Assembly: GCF_008087625.1 (NCBI RefSeq)
Contig: NZ_CP042997.1
Coordinates: forward strand, 8,742,001 to 8,806,000
Reading direction: 5' to 3'
Source of the DNA: Aquisphaera giovannonii
Lineage (GTDB): Bacteria; Planctomycetota; Planctomycetia; Isosphaerales; Isosphaeraceae
DNA: 64,000 bases
Shown here: piece by piece, positions 17,241 through 25,667 of the stretch
Numbering within the stretch: the first letter of the stretch is position 1
Layout of the letters: every line of letters begins with the position of its first letter
Translations under genes and position numbers: made by a program
Notes under the pieces: generated by a model
What the model saw: only the letters and a program-made list of their open reading frames with translations
The model's database searches: none
What the model was told of the DNA's origin: nothing

Positions 17241-18020
17241 CGTCGCCTCCCGTCGATCCGGCCGCGGACCGCGGCCTGCAGAGGCGGACCCGGCCACGGG
17301 ATGATCAAAATATTGCTGTACATTCAAGCTATCACATCCGAGCCTCCTGCCCGGTGTCGGACGCCCGGGCCTCGCCGAGCACCGAGGTCTTCGAAGGCAA
17401 TTCTCGCGCCGGCAGGATCACGCGCATCCGCCCCCGGGACACCCGAGCCCACCCCGCCTCATCGGGCCTCCGTCATAGGAACCGGGGAGCGTCCACCTCC
17501 CGGTTCCCCGAATCGGTTCGTCCCCAGCCCCGGCCTGAGTAACCGGCCCGGGGACGGCAGACTCCAAGTCAATGAACGCGATTTCATTCCGACCGGGCCG
17601 TCGGCGACCGGAGGGGCCTTCGCGGGCAGCGTAGGCTGACACGCGTTGGACGCCTGTTTCCCGGACCGCGTCGCATCCCGTCCCTTTCCTTGGTGTCGAC
17701 CGTCTGCCGGCTTATATTGGTGCTTCCATGCGGCGCATGAAGCCGGCCCGACGAGTCGCGTCAGCTCCGAGTCGGTCTGCGAGGAGGATCCCGACCATGT
17801 CGCTGCCCGCCTCCCCGGCGACGCGACCTCCCGGGTGCCATACCTGGTGGCCACTCGTGCCGTTCGCGGGTCCCTCTCGGGTGCGGCCCGCATGCCCAGC
17901 CCGGTCCGGCGATGCCTCCTCATCACCGCCCGGCGCAGGGACGAGGAGCCGCCGGCCGTCGAGGACGTGCTGGACAACCTGCTCCGGTATCCCCCAACCG
18001 GTCCTTCGGAGGCCGATGTC
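17241..18020. other. 780-base gap with AT-rich patch and hairpins
   Basis: This stretch lies between the divergent PoxB-like and GNAT genes. An AT-rich patch at 17300-17340 stands out from the GC-rich background and is the likely promoter area for the PoxB-like operon, but I cannot pick a convincing -35/-10 pair. A hairpin at 17478-17507 (ggaaccggggag pairing with ctcccggttcc) and an imperfect one at 17520-17555 follow. Although a long frame continues upstream of the GNAT gene, it has no recognisable content. Confidence 0.5.
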
Positions 18021-18596
18021 ATGACCGATCCGACCATTCGCACCGATCGCCTGCTGCTCCGCCCCTGGCGCGAGGACGACCTCGAGCCATTCGCGGCCAT
18101 GAACGCCGACCCGGCGGTGATGGAGTATTTCGCCCGGCCGCTCGAACGCGCCGAGAGCGAGGCCTTCATCGCCCGCATCCGGGTCCACTTCGCGCAGAAT
18201 GGGTTCGGCTTCTGGGCGGTCGAGGCCCCGGGCGTCGCGCCCTTGGTCGGGCTGGTGGGGCTGGCCCGTCCGGCATTCCTGGCCCACTTCACGCCGTGCG
18301 TCGAGATCGGCTGGCGTCTCGCCCGCGCCTATTGGGGCCGGGGGTACGCCACCGAGGCGGCGGACGCCGCGCTCGGCCACGGCTTCGACGTGCTGGGCCT
18401 GGACGAGATCGTCGCCTTCACGACGGCGGCGAACGCCCGGTCCCGGGCCGTGATGGAGCGGCTCGGGATGAGCCGCGACCCCGCGGATGACTTCGATCAC
18501 CCCGGCCTGCCGCAGGGGCATCCGCTGAGCCGGCATGTGCTCTATCGCATCCGTCGCGAGGGCCGGCGGGCGGCCGGCGCCGAGCGACAAGCTTAG
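18021..18596 (+). CDS. GNAT-family N-acetyltransferase (RimJ/RimL type)
   Basis: The 191-residue protein starts at the ATG at 18021 with GGAGG nine bases upstream. It starts IRTDRLLLRPWREDDLEPFA, the RimJ/RimL opening. Acetyl-CoA binding is marked by ARAYWGRGYATEAADAALGH (the Q/R-x-x-G-x-G/A loop). VAFTTAANARSRAVMERLGM follows, where the Asn/Ser pair is typical. It should acetylate an amino group of a protein N-terminus or small molecule. The target is unknown. The last four bases overlap the stop of the convergent beta-propeller gene. Confidence 0.88.
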   Translation: MTDPTIRTDRLLLRPWREDDLEPFAAMNADPAVMEYFARPLERAESEAFIARIRVHFAQNGFGFWAVEAPGVAPLVGLVGLARPAFLAHFTPCVEIGWRLARAYWGRGYATEAADAALGHGFDVLGLDEIVAFTTAANARSRAVMERLGMSRDPADDFDHPGLPQGHPLSRHVLYRIRREGRRAAGAERQA

Positions 18597-19558
18597 ATCC
18601 ACATGATGAACTCGGGATTGTCCCCGAGCGACGCGATGAACGGCTTCGCGTCCGGCTTGCCGGTCTTGTGGTCGAATCGCAGGACCTGCCTGCCCTTCCG
18701 GCTGGCGACGTAGAGCCAGCCGTCCTCATCCTCGGCGAGCCCGGCCGTGGAGTCGATCCCCGACGACGAATCGACGAGGGTAGAGACCTTGCCGCTGGCG
18801 ACCTCGAGGGACAAGACCGAGTTGTTGCCCTGGCTGCCGACGTAGAGATGCTTGCCGCTCCGGCTCACCAGCAGGTGGACCGGCTTGTCGAGGCCGTCGC
18901 CCCCCGTCACGGGCGAGTCGAGGTACGCGCCGGATGACGAATACCGGCGGACTTCCTTCCGCTTTTCGTCGGAGAGGTAGAGGCAGTCCTGGCCGTCCTT
19001 GCTGGGCCCGAAGACCGCGTCGCGGAGGACCTTCACGCCGTGCTTGGCCTTCGCGTCCGGGCCGACGAACGTGCCGGGATAGATCGCGTGCGGGGTGGGT
19101 AACGGCTGACCCGCCTGGGACGATCCGGGGCCGTGGTAGGACGTCACGGCATTGGTGCTCTCCGGATCGGCCTTCTGCCCCTGGTTGGCCACGTAGACAT
19201 TGCCGTCGGGCCCGAGCACCGCGTCGAAGGGATGCTGGAGCCCCGGATTGCCCGCCTCGCTCCAGGCGCAGAAGGCCCCCAGGTACGGGCGGATGCCATC
19301 GCCGCCCGGCACGTCGAAGTGGAGGATCTCGCCGACGCTCTGCGGCGAGGCCCCGGACGTCTTGTACGAATTCGCCAGGTAGAGCGTCCCGTCCGCGACC
19401 ACGAGGAACCCGCGGAGCTCGTCCAGGTCATGATCGAGCTGGCTCGTGTCCAATACGTCGGCCACGGCCGGCTTGTCTCCTCCGTTGCCGTCCCAGGCGG
19501 CGATGTTGCGAATCCCGCCGCTGCCGCCGTGGAACGTCACGTACAGGAGCCTGGGCAT
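18593..19558 (-). CDS. NHL/SMP-30-like beta-propeller protein
   Basis: The 321-residue protein is built of repeated blade-like units: DAVLGPDGNVYVANQGQ, DAVFGPSKDGQDCLYLSDEK, HLLVSRSGKHLYVGSQGNNS and GLAEDEDGWLYVASRKGRQV. Spacing and sequence fit a six-bladed NHL or YncE-like propeller. No signal peptide or catalytic signature is evident. Such proteins act as binding scaffolds or, less often, lactonases. It ends in LGDNPEFIMWI, converging on the GNAT gene with a four-base overlap. Confidence 0.7.
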   Translation of the reverse strand: MPRLLYVTFHGGSGGIRNIAAWDGNGGDKPAVADVLDTSQLDHDLDELRGFLVVADGTLYLANSYKTSGASPQSVGEILHFDVPGGDGIRPYLGAFCAWSEAGNPGLQHPFDAVLGPDGNVYVANQGQKADPESTNAVTSYHGPGSSQAGQPLPTPHAIYPGTFVGPDAKAKHGVKVLRDAVFGPSKDGQDCLYLSDEKRKEVRRYSSSGAYLDSPVTGGDGLDKPVHLLVSRSGKHLYVGSQGNNSVLSLEVASGKVSTLVDSSSGIDSTAGLAEDEDGWLYVASRKGRQVLRFDHKTGKPDAKPFIASLGDNPEFIMWI

Positions 19559-19702
19559 GGAACTGCACCTCGCGCGAGGGCCATCGAATGTCGGCGACGG
19601 ACGGGGCAGACATGGGTCGCGGTCGAGAAGGGCATCCGGGCGCGGTAACCCTCCGGGCGAACGATGCGGGTCGGGCTCGGGTGGGAGCCCCTGGGAGGGT
19701 AA

Positions 19703-20662
19703 TCACCCTGGCCCCTGGAAACCCGAAATCCCCGGATCGCGGGCGACCTCGTCAACGTCGACATCCGGAGTCCCGCCCCCCCAGCCTTGCCCGTCGCCCA
19801 GGTGGACGCGGGCGAGCTTGTCCGGATTGCGGATGATGAAGCAGGCGGCGATGCGGCCGTCGTCGACGTCGAAGGTCAGCACGTGGAAGACTTCGCCGCC
19901 GAGGACGGCGGCAAGCCCCGGGCGGCCGTTGACCAGGACGCGGCGGAAGGCCATCTCGGGTGGGGCCTTCCTGGTCACGCCCAGGAAGAAGCGGGCGACG
20001 CGGTCGGCCCCGCGGATCGGGGCGAGTGCGGCGGACGCCTTGCCACCGCCGTCGGAGACGACGACGGCATCCGGGGCGAGCAGCCTCAGCAGTCCGTCCA
20101 TGTCGCCGGTCGAGCAGGCGCCGAGGAACGCGCCCGTGAGCCGCTCGGCCTCCGCCGGGTCGGCCTCGAAGCGGGGGCGGCGCTCCAGGATTCGTCCCTC
20201 GGCCCGGCTCACGAGCTGCCGGCAGGCCGCCTCCGATCGGCCCAGGATCGAGGCGATCTCGTCGTAGCCGTGGTCGAAGGCCCTCCGCAGGAGATAGGCC
20301 GCGCGCTCGATCGGCGAGAGGCTCTCCAGCACCACCAGGAAGGCCATCGAGATCGACTCCGCGGCCTCCAGTCGGCGGTCGGGGGCGGCCTCATCCGGCT
20401 CGACGATCGGCTCCGGCAGCCACGGTCCGACGTAGGCCTCCTTCCGCGCCTCGATGGACTGGCGGCGGTCGATGCAGAGCCGGGTCACGACCGACGACAG
20501 GTATGCCCCCGGCGACTCCACCCCGGAGCGGTCCCCGCGCGACCAGCGGAGGTAGGCGTCCTGGAGCACGTCGTCGGCGTCGGCCAGCGTGCCGAGCATG
20601 CGATAGGCGAGGCGGGCGAGCCGGGGGCGCTGCTCCTCGAACACGGGATCGGCCTCAGGCAT
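19703..20662 (-). CDS. ECF41-family RNA polymerase sigma factor with fused SnoaL-like domain
   Basis: In this 319-residue protein, residues about 8-70 are sigma region 2 (RLAYRMLGTLADADDVLQDA). Residues 105-160 are region 4 (SLSPIERAAYLLRRAFDHGY, then IASILGRSEAACRQLVSRAE). Residues from about 170 form a SnoaL/NTF2-like domain. Hallmarks of group ECF41 are all visible: WLPEP at 81-85, DGGGK at 204-208 and NPDKL at 279-283. In this group the fused C-terminal domain, rather than an anti-sigma factor, controls activity. It overlaps the stop of the upstream FAD oxidoreductase gene by eight bases. ECF41 factors usually sit beside, and drive, such an oxidoreductase, carboxymuconolactone decarboxylase or epimerase gene. 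Confidence 0.93.
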   Translation of the reverse strand: MPEADPVFEEQRPRLARLAYRMLGTLADADDVLQDAYLRWSRGDRSGVESPGAYLSSVVTRLCIDRRQSIEARKEAYVGPWLPEPIVEPDEAAPDRRLEAAESISMAFLVVLESLSPIERAAYLLRRAFDHGYDEIASILGRSEAACRQLVSRAEGRILERRPRFEADPAEAERLTGAFLGACSTGDMDGLLRLLAPDAVVVSDGGGKASAALAPIRGADRVARFFLGVTRKAPPEMAFRRVLVNGRPGLAAVLGGEVFHVLTFDVDDGRIAACFIIRNPDKLARVHLGDGQGWGGGTPDVDVDEVARDPGISGFQGPG

Positions 20663-22004
20663 GGGAGAGTCTCCTCGAAGGTCGTGCCGCCGCGAGGGAG
20701 AGGTCCTCGATCACCCGCCCGGCGGCCTCCTCCGCGGAGGCGGCCGAGGCGTCGGCGAGGAGGCCGCGGCCGCCGACCCAGTCGCCGGCCACATAGACCC
20801 CCGGGCGTCCGGGGACCTCCACGGGCGGCCGGCCCGCGAGCCCGCGACCCTCGGCCGTCGGCAGGGCGTGTGCGACCGTCATCGAGGGCAGGAACCGGCT
20901 CTTGATGACGTGCGCCCGCCATCCGGGCTGGACGCGATCGAGCCAGGCCTCCAGCTCGGCCCTGGCGTCGGAGGGCGAGGGCTCGTCGCCTCCCCCAAGG
21001 TACTTCATCGCGTGGGCCACCGCGACCCCGTCCGGCGCGAGCCTCGCCGACGCGGAATGAACCGAGAAATACAGCGGCCGATCGAGCCCGAAGGCCACCC
21101 GGTTCATCGGCCGGGGGAGCCGGTCCAGCGCCAGGTCCAGGCAGGCCGCCCGGACCGGGATGCGGCCCGACGCCCATCCGGGCGGGCCCGACCCGGGGGC
21201 GAGGTCCAGCAGCAGGTCGCACGCCTCCGCGGGGCCGACGGCCACGATCGCCCGGGCGCCTCGCACCGTCTCCCCGCCCGCGATGCGGACGGAGACCCCT
21301 CCCGCACCGGCCGCGACCGATTCGGCCCCGGCGGACGTCCGGATCTCGGCCCCCCAGCCCGCCGCCTTCTCGCGGAGGCCGTCCACGAGCGTCTGCCAGC
21401 CGCCGTCGAGATACCACACGTTCCCCGTCAGGGCGGTCCTCAGCTGGTCGAGCGCCACCCCGGCCGAGAGCCGCTCCTGGTCGTCGGCGTACGTGCTGAC
21501 GCGGATGAGCGTGCGGAGCAAGGCGGCGAGTCGCCCTTCCCCCGCGGCCTGGCGGATCCAGTCGCGGAGCGGGATCTCGTCCTGTCGCCGGGTGTCGAGG
21601 CGTCCCAGTCCCGACAGGAACCGCGCCAGCCGCCATTTCTCGCGGATCGAGAGCATCCCGGTCGCGATCAGGGATCCGGCCCCGGAGGGGAGCGGGAACA
21701 GGCTCTCGCCCTCCACGAGGAGCCCGCGGCCGGGGTCGGGGAACCGGCCGGTGAAGGGGACGCCGAGATCCCGGAGGATCCGGAACGCATGGCCCCGGCA
21801 GTAGAGGGCGTGCGGGCCGAGGTTCCAGTGGATGCCGTCCCGGGCCTGCGTGGCCGCGCGGCCGCCGATCGCCTTCGAGCCTTCGAGGACGACGACGGTC
21901 CGCCCCGCCCTGGCGACGAGCGCCGCCGCCGTCAGCCCCGCGAGGCCGCCCCCGACGACGACGAGGTCCGCGACGCGTGCGGGATATTCCGTGCGAGGAG
22001 TCAT
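20655..22004 (-). CDS. FAD-dependent amine-oxidase/phytoene-desaturase-like oxidoreductase
   Basis: The protein has 449 residues from ATG 22004, with AGGAG seven bases upstream. The FAD-binding Rossmann motif DLVVVGGGLAGLTAAALVA is near residue 13, followed by VVVLEGSKAIGGRAATQ. A C-terminal FAD loop reads GVYVAGDWVGGRGLLADASA. The middle includes LTGNVWYLDGGWQTLVDGLR. Relatives oxidise amines or desaturate isoprenoids. The substrate is not known. The gene overlaps the ECF41 sigma gene by eight bases, making it the probable partner and target of that factor. A candidate ECF41 promoter and a palindrome lie just upstream. Confidence 0.85.
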   Translation of the reverse strand: MTPRTEYPARVADLVVVGGGLAGLTAAALVARAGRTVVVLEGSKAIGGRAATQARDGIHWNLGPHALYCRGHAFRILRDLGVPFTGRFPDPGRGLLVEGESLFPLPSGAGSLIATGMLSIREKWRLARFLSGLGRLDTRRQDEIPLRDWIRQAAGEGRLAALLRTLIRVSTYADDQERLSAGVALDQLRTALTGNVWYLDGGWQTLVDGLREKAAGWGAEIRTSAGAESVAAGAGGVSVRIAGGETVRGARAIVAVGPAEACDLLLDLAPGSGPPGWASGRIPVRAACLDLALDRLPRPMNRVAFGLDRPLYFSVHSASARLAPDGVAVAHAMKYLGGGDEPSPSDARAELEAWLDRVQPGWRAHVIKSRFLPSMTVAHALPTAEGRGLAGRPPVEVPGRPGVYVAGDWVGGRGLLADASAASAEEAAGRVIEDLSLAAARPSRRLSHA

Positions 22005-22023
22005 GGTCCGCTCCTGGAGGGTG

Positions 22024-22044
22024 GATGTCGTTCCGAACGACATC
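22024..22044. promoter_or_regulatory. 21-base palindrome upstream of the FAD oxidoreductase gene (candidate operator)
   Basis: The sequence gatgtcgttc c gaacgacatc is a perfect 10-bp inverted repeat around one base. It falls between the candidate promoter's -10 element and the start codon, about where transcription would begin, a classic position for a repressor site or a 5' RNA hairpin. No regulator gene adjoins it other than the ECF41 factor. Confidence 0.5.
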
Positions 22045-22046
22045 TC

Positions 22047-22074
22047 AGACCCAGGCCGCGGCGGATTTGTGACG
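22047..22074 (-). promoter_or_regulatory. Candidate ECF41-type promoter for the FAD oxidoreductase-sigma operon
   Basis: On the minus strand CGTCACA (22068-22074) is followed after 16 bases by GGTCT (22047-22051). The published ECF41 consensus is TGTCACA for -35 and CGTC for -10 with a spacer near this length, so each element has one mismatch. The site faces the oxidoreductase start 43 bases away. Autoregulation of the operon by its own sigma factor would follow, as in other ECF41 loci. Confidence 0.5.
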
Positions 22075-22224
22075 GCTCCCCGGCGGCGGGGAAGAGTCCT
22101 CGATGGCCCGGGGCGATGTATCCCGAGATCGACGCCCCCTTGCGAGGGGGCTCCCCGGCGGCGGGGGCTTCGGTTATCCTGGGGCCGAGCCTTTCGGAGT
22201 TGACCCGGCGGACGGCCAGCGCGG

Positions 22225-23154
22225 ATGCCCCCCATGCACATACTCGACATCTTCCACGCACACCCCACGACCTTCAGCTTCGAGTTCTTCCCGCCGAAGA
22301 CGGACAAGGCATCGGACGAGCTGTTCGAGACGATCGCCGACCTCCAGGAGCTGAAGCCGTCGTTCGTGTCGGTGACGTACGGCGCGGGGGGCTCGACGCG
22401 GGAGCGGACGCACGACCTGATCGTCCGGATCCAGCGGGAGACGGACCTGACGGCGGTCTCCCACCTCACGTGCGTCTGCCACTCCCGGGAGGAGCTCGGC
22501 GCGATCCTGGACCGCTACGCGGGCTCCGGCATCGAGAACATCCTCGCCCTGGGCGGGGACCCGCCCCGCAACCTGGCCGGATATGACCGGGCGCAGGACG
22601 CGTTCCGGTACGCCTCGGAGCTCGTCGATTTCATCCGCGGGCACGCCATCGCGGGCGACCCGAGGGGCTTCGGCATCGGCGTGGCCGGGTTCCCCGAGGG
22701 GCACCCAGGCACGCCCAACCGGCTCCAGGAGATGGACAACTTCAAGCGCAAGGTGGACGCGGGCGCGGACTACATCTGCACCCAGCTCTTCTTCAAGAAC
22801 GAGGACTTCTACGACTTCCGCGAGCGCTGCGAGCTCGCCGGCATCAAGGTGCCCATCCTCGCCGGCATCATGCCCGTGACGTCCCGCGAGACGCTGACGC
22901 GGATCGCCGAGCTCGCCCTGGGGGCGCGGATCCCCTCCGGCGTCCTACGGGGCGTCGATCGCTGCGACGGCGACAACGCAGGGGTCGCCAAGTTCGGCAT
23001 CCATTGGGCGACCGAGCAGTGCCGCGACCTCCTGGACAACAACGTCCGCGGCCTCCATTTCTACACGCTGAACCGCTCCCACGCGACCCGGAGGATCTAC
23101 GAGAACCTGGGCGTGAAGGACTCCGAGTCGCTCGTGGCCAGGGCCCGCGCCTGA
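22225..23154 (+). CDS. metF: 5,10-methylenetetrahydrofolate reductase
   Basis: The 309-residue protein is the usual length for bacterial MetF. It reduces methylene-THF to methyl-THF using bound FAD and NAD(P)H, supplying methionine synthesis in the cytoplasm. Visible motifs are TFSFEFFPPKTDKASDELF with the catalytic Glu, PSFVSVTYGAGGSTRERTHD, ENILALGGDPPRN and GADYICTQLFFKNEDFYDF. The C-terminus (GLHFYTLNRSHATRRIYENL) is typical. A second ATG nine bases downstream (MHILDIF) could be the start instead. The queG gene follows after 22 bases. Confidence 0.96.
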   Translation: MPPMHILDIFHAHPTTFSFEFFPPKTDKASDELFETIADLQELKPSFVSVTYGAGGSTRERTHDLIVRIQRETDLTAVSHLTCVCHSREELGAILDRYAGSGIENILALGGDPPRNLAGYDRAQDAFRYASELVDFIRGHAIAGDPRGFGIGVAGFPEGHPGTPNRLQEMDNFKRKVDAGADYICTQLFFKNEDFYDFRERCELAGIKVPILAGIMPVTSRETLTRIAELALGARIPSGVLRGVDRCDGDNAGVAKFGIHWATEQCRDLLDNNVRGLHFYTLNRSHATRRIYENLGVKDSESLVARARA

Positions 23155-23176
23155 GGCGTCCAAGGCGGTGAAGAGC

Positions 23177-24370
23177 ATGACGCCCTCGGAGCTCAGCCAG
23201 GCGCTCAAGGCCGAGGCCTTGCGGCTCGGGTTCGACGGCGTCGGCATCGCACCGGCGGTCTCCCCGCCCGGCTACGAGCACTACCTGGATTGGCTGCGGG
23301 CCGAGCGGCACGCCGGCATGCGGTACATGGAGCGGCAGGCGGAGGCCCGTCGCCACCCCGGGAGCGTGCTGGATGGGGTACGCTCGGTGGTGATGCTCAG
23401 CGCGGTCTACGGCCGCCCTGGCCGCGGCGGGGAGGCCGCTCCGTCGGACGACCCGGCCCGGGGCAAGATCGCGCGGTACGCCCTCGGCGAGGATTATCAT
23501 CGCGTCCTCTGGATCAAGCTCGACGCGCTCCTCGGGTGGCTGGAGGGGGTGCATCCCGGCGTCCGCGGGCGGGGCGTGGTGGACACGGCCCCCCTGCTCG
23601 AGCGCGACTACGCCCGGCTGGCGGGGCTCGGGTGGGTCGGCAAGAATACGATGCTCATCGACCGCCGATTGGGGAGCTTCACCTTCCTCGGGGCGTTGCT
23701 GGTGGACGTCGAGCTCGCCCCGGACGAGCCGCACGCCAGGGGCCATTGCGGGACCTGCACGCGATGCCTGGACGCCTGCCCGACGGACGCCTTCGCCGGG
23801 CCCTACCAGCTCGACGCGTCGCGTTGCATCAGCTACTGGACCATCGAGCACCGGGGACCGGTCCCGGGCCCGATCGCGGAGCGGCTCGACGGCTGGGTCT
23901 TCGGCTGCGACGTCTGCCAGGACGTCTGCCCCTGGAACCGCAAGGCGCCCGGGACGCGGATGCCGGAGCTCGACGGGACGGCAGAGGTCGCGGACGGGCC
24001 GAGGCCCGACCTGCTCGCCTGGCTGGACCGCGACGAGGATGCCTGGAGCGAGGCGCTGCGAGGGACCGCGCTCAAGCGGGCGAAGCGGGCGGGCCTCGTG
24101 CGGAACGCGGCGCTGGTGCTGGGCACGCGGAGGGTCGCGGAGGCGGTGCCGTCCCTCGGCAGGCGACTGGCCGACGAGGCCGAGGAGCCCGCGGCGCGAG
24201 CCGCCGCGGCCTGGGCGTTGGGCTCGATCGGAGGCGACCGGGCCAGGGACGCCCTGATGCGGGGCCGTCATGCCTCGCCCGACTCCGTGCGCGAGGCGGT
24301 CGTCGCCGCGGAGGCCGCGATCGACCTGCGAGATGCGGCGACCGAGGGGAGACCGGCGAGACCGGCATGA
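23177..24370 (+). CDS. queG: Epoxyqueuosine reductase
   Basis: The 397-residue protein reduces epoxyqueuosine to queuosine at tRNA position 34, using cobalamin and two [4Fe-4S] clusters. The two cluster motifs are CGTCTRCLDACPTDAF and CDVCQDVCPWN. The N-terminal part holds HAGMRYMERQAEARRHP and LERDYARLAGLGWVGKNTML, both diagnostic. The C-terminal 90 residues (NAALVLGTRRVAEAVPSLGR, AARAAAAWALGSIGG) form HEAT-like helices as in other QueG proteins. An upstream GTG at 23168 is an alternative start. Confidence 0.94.
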   Translation: MTPSELSQALKAEALRLGFDGVGIAPAVSPPGYEHYLDWLRAERHAGMRYMERQAEARRHPGSVLDGVRSVVMLSAVYGRPGRGGEAAPSDDPARGKIARYALGEDYHRVLWIKLDALLGWLEGVHPGVRGRGVVDTAPLLERDYARLAGLGWVGKNTMLIDRRLGSFTFLGALLVDVELAPDEPHARGHCGTCTRCLDACPTDAFAGPYQLDASRCISYWTIEHRGPVPGPIAERLDGWVFGCDVCQDVCPWNRKAPGTRMPELDGTAEVADGPRPDLLAWLDRDEDAWSEALRGTALKRAKRAGLVRNAALVLGTRRVAEAVPSLGRRLADEAEEPAARAAAAWALGSIGGDRARDALMRGRHASPDSVREAVVAAEAAIDLRDAATEGRPARPA

Positions 24371-24489
24371 GGCGGGGATGAACCCCGCAGAGGGCCCGAG
24401 CCCGCCCGCCGGCCCGCGCGGGGAAGGCGCAGCCGGCCCCCCTCGGCCCGCCCCGGGAGGCCCGGGCGAGGGGGGCGGCGCCTGCGCGT

Positions 24490-25494
24490 TCAGCTCGTCG
24501 CGGTCGTCGTGCTCGTGCTCGGCGTGTTGGTGACCGTCGGCGGGTTGGTGCTGTAGGTCACGGGCTGGATCGTGCCCGTGATGGCCTGGCCGAACGCGTC
24601 CATGGTGCTCACCTTGAACGTGTTCGAGCCGTTGCCGAGCGGGACGGCGATGTTGTAATTGCCGGTCGCGTCCGCCGTGGCCGTGGCGCCGGGGGAGTTG
24701 TTGTTGGCCTCCGTGAACGTGATCGTCGCCTTGGGGGTGACGGTGCCGCTGAAGGTGACGGTCTTGTGGTCCGTGATGCGGCTGTTCAGGCTGCCGGAGT
24801 CCGCCGCGGCGAGGTTCACGTCGACGACCGGGCTGATCGTCGTCTTGGCGCCCAAGTTCTTGGACGCGATGGCGACGTCGGACATCGTGATCTTGCCGTC
24901 GCGGTTGCTGTCGGCGTCGAAGGTGTACTTCGAGCTGGTCGAATTCTGGCCGACCTCGGAGAGGATCGTGGAGAGGCTGGCGGACGTCACCTCGCCCTTG
25001 CCCGTGGTGTCGCCGGGGAGGTAGAAGCCGGCGAGGAAGCTGCCGGTCGTCTTGTTGGCGCCCTCGACCTGGAGGGTGTAGGTGACCGGCGCGTGGCCCG
25101 CCTTGGGCACCGGCAGGGTCACGAGCGTCGCCGAGCTGACCGGCGAGCCGAGCTTGTTCGCCTTCACCAGGGCCTTCGAGTACATCGCGTGCTGCGCCAT
25201 GATCGTCCTGCCGGTCGAGGACTTGACCGAGACGATGTACGGCTTGAACGGCGAGTTCGCGGTGCTGGGCGCGACGTCGATGCCGACGATGAGCTTCCCA
25301 TTCCGGGGCGCCGTGAACTGGCTGGGATCGATCTTGAACTGGACGGACGTCATCGAGCCGGCCGTGGAGACGGTGCCCGGCATGATCGCGAACGTATTGC
25401 CCATGCCGGCGCTGAGGAGCCGGCGTTCGTCCAGTTGCTCGATCGCGAACTGCTGGGCCCGCTTGATACGCGGAGACGTTTCTGACGGATCCAT
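24490..25494 (-). CDS. Dockerin-like extracellular protein with planctomycete LDERRLLS leader
   Basis: The 334-residue protein begins MDPSETSPRIKRAQQFAIEQ followed by LDERRLLSAG, a version of the LExR-xLLS leader found on many large exported planctomycete proteins. A beta-rich region follows. Near residues 170-215 is a dockerin-type EF-hand pair: GDTTGKGEVTSASLSTILSE and FDADSNRDGKITMSDVAIAS, with Asp/Asn calcium ligands in DADSNRDGK. The remainder is an Ig-like module (TFSGTVTPKATITFTEANN) and a Thr/Ser-rich tail. It is probably a surface or matrix protein; its cohesin partner, if any, is not in the window. Confidence 0.75.
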   Translation of the reverse strand: MDPSETSPRIKRAQQFAIEQLDERRLLSAGMGNTFAIMPGTVSTAGSMTSVQFKIDPSQFTAPRNGKLIVGIDVAPSTANSPFKPYIVSVKSSTGRTIMAQHAMYSKALVKANKLGSPVSSATLVTLPVPKAGHAPVTYTLQVEGANKTTGSFLAGFYLPGDTTGKGEVTSASLSTILSEVGQNSTSSKYTFDADSNRDGKITMSDVAIASKNLGAKTTISPVVDVNLAAADSGSLNSRITDHKTVTFSGTVTPKATITFTEANNNSPGATATADATGNYNIAVPLGNGSNTFKVSTMDAFGQAITGTIQPVTYSTNPPTVTNTPSTSTTTATS

Positions 25495-25667
25495 GAGGCC
25501 CTCCTTGGCCTTCGGCCGAACGGTTGGAATGGTGCGCGGCGACGGCCGGCGAACCATGCCCCAGTGCGGTACGATCGTGATTTGATGTGCCGAGACGAGA
25601 CTTGATAGGATCTGGTGCGACGTGCTGCGAGCTAGCCGGCGAGGGCGATCCCGCCCGGCCGTCATCT

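Noticed and set aside
17646-18020. A 125-residue N-terminal extension of the GNAT protein
   Set aside because: It has no recognised content, while the ATG at 18021 has a good ribosome site and begins the family's usual opening.
22074-22165. A repeated ggctccccggcggcgggg motif before metF, considered as a riboswitch
   Set aside because: Two short GC-rich direct repeats exist, but no conserved SAM- or cobalamin-riboswitch core is seen.
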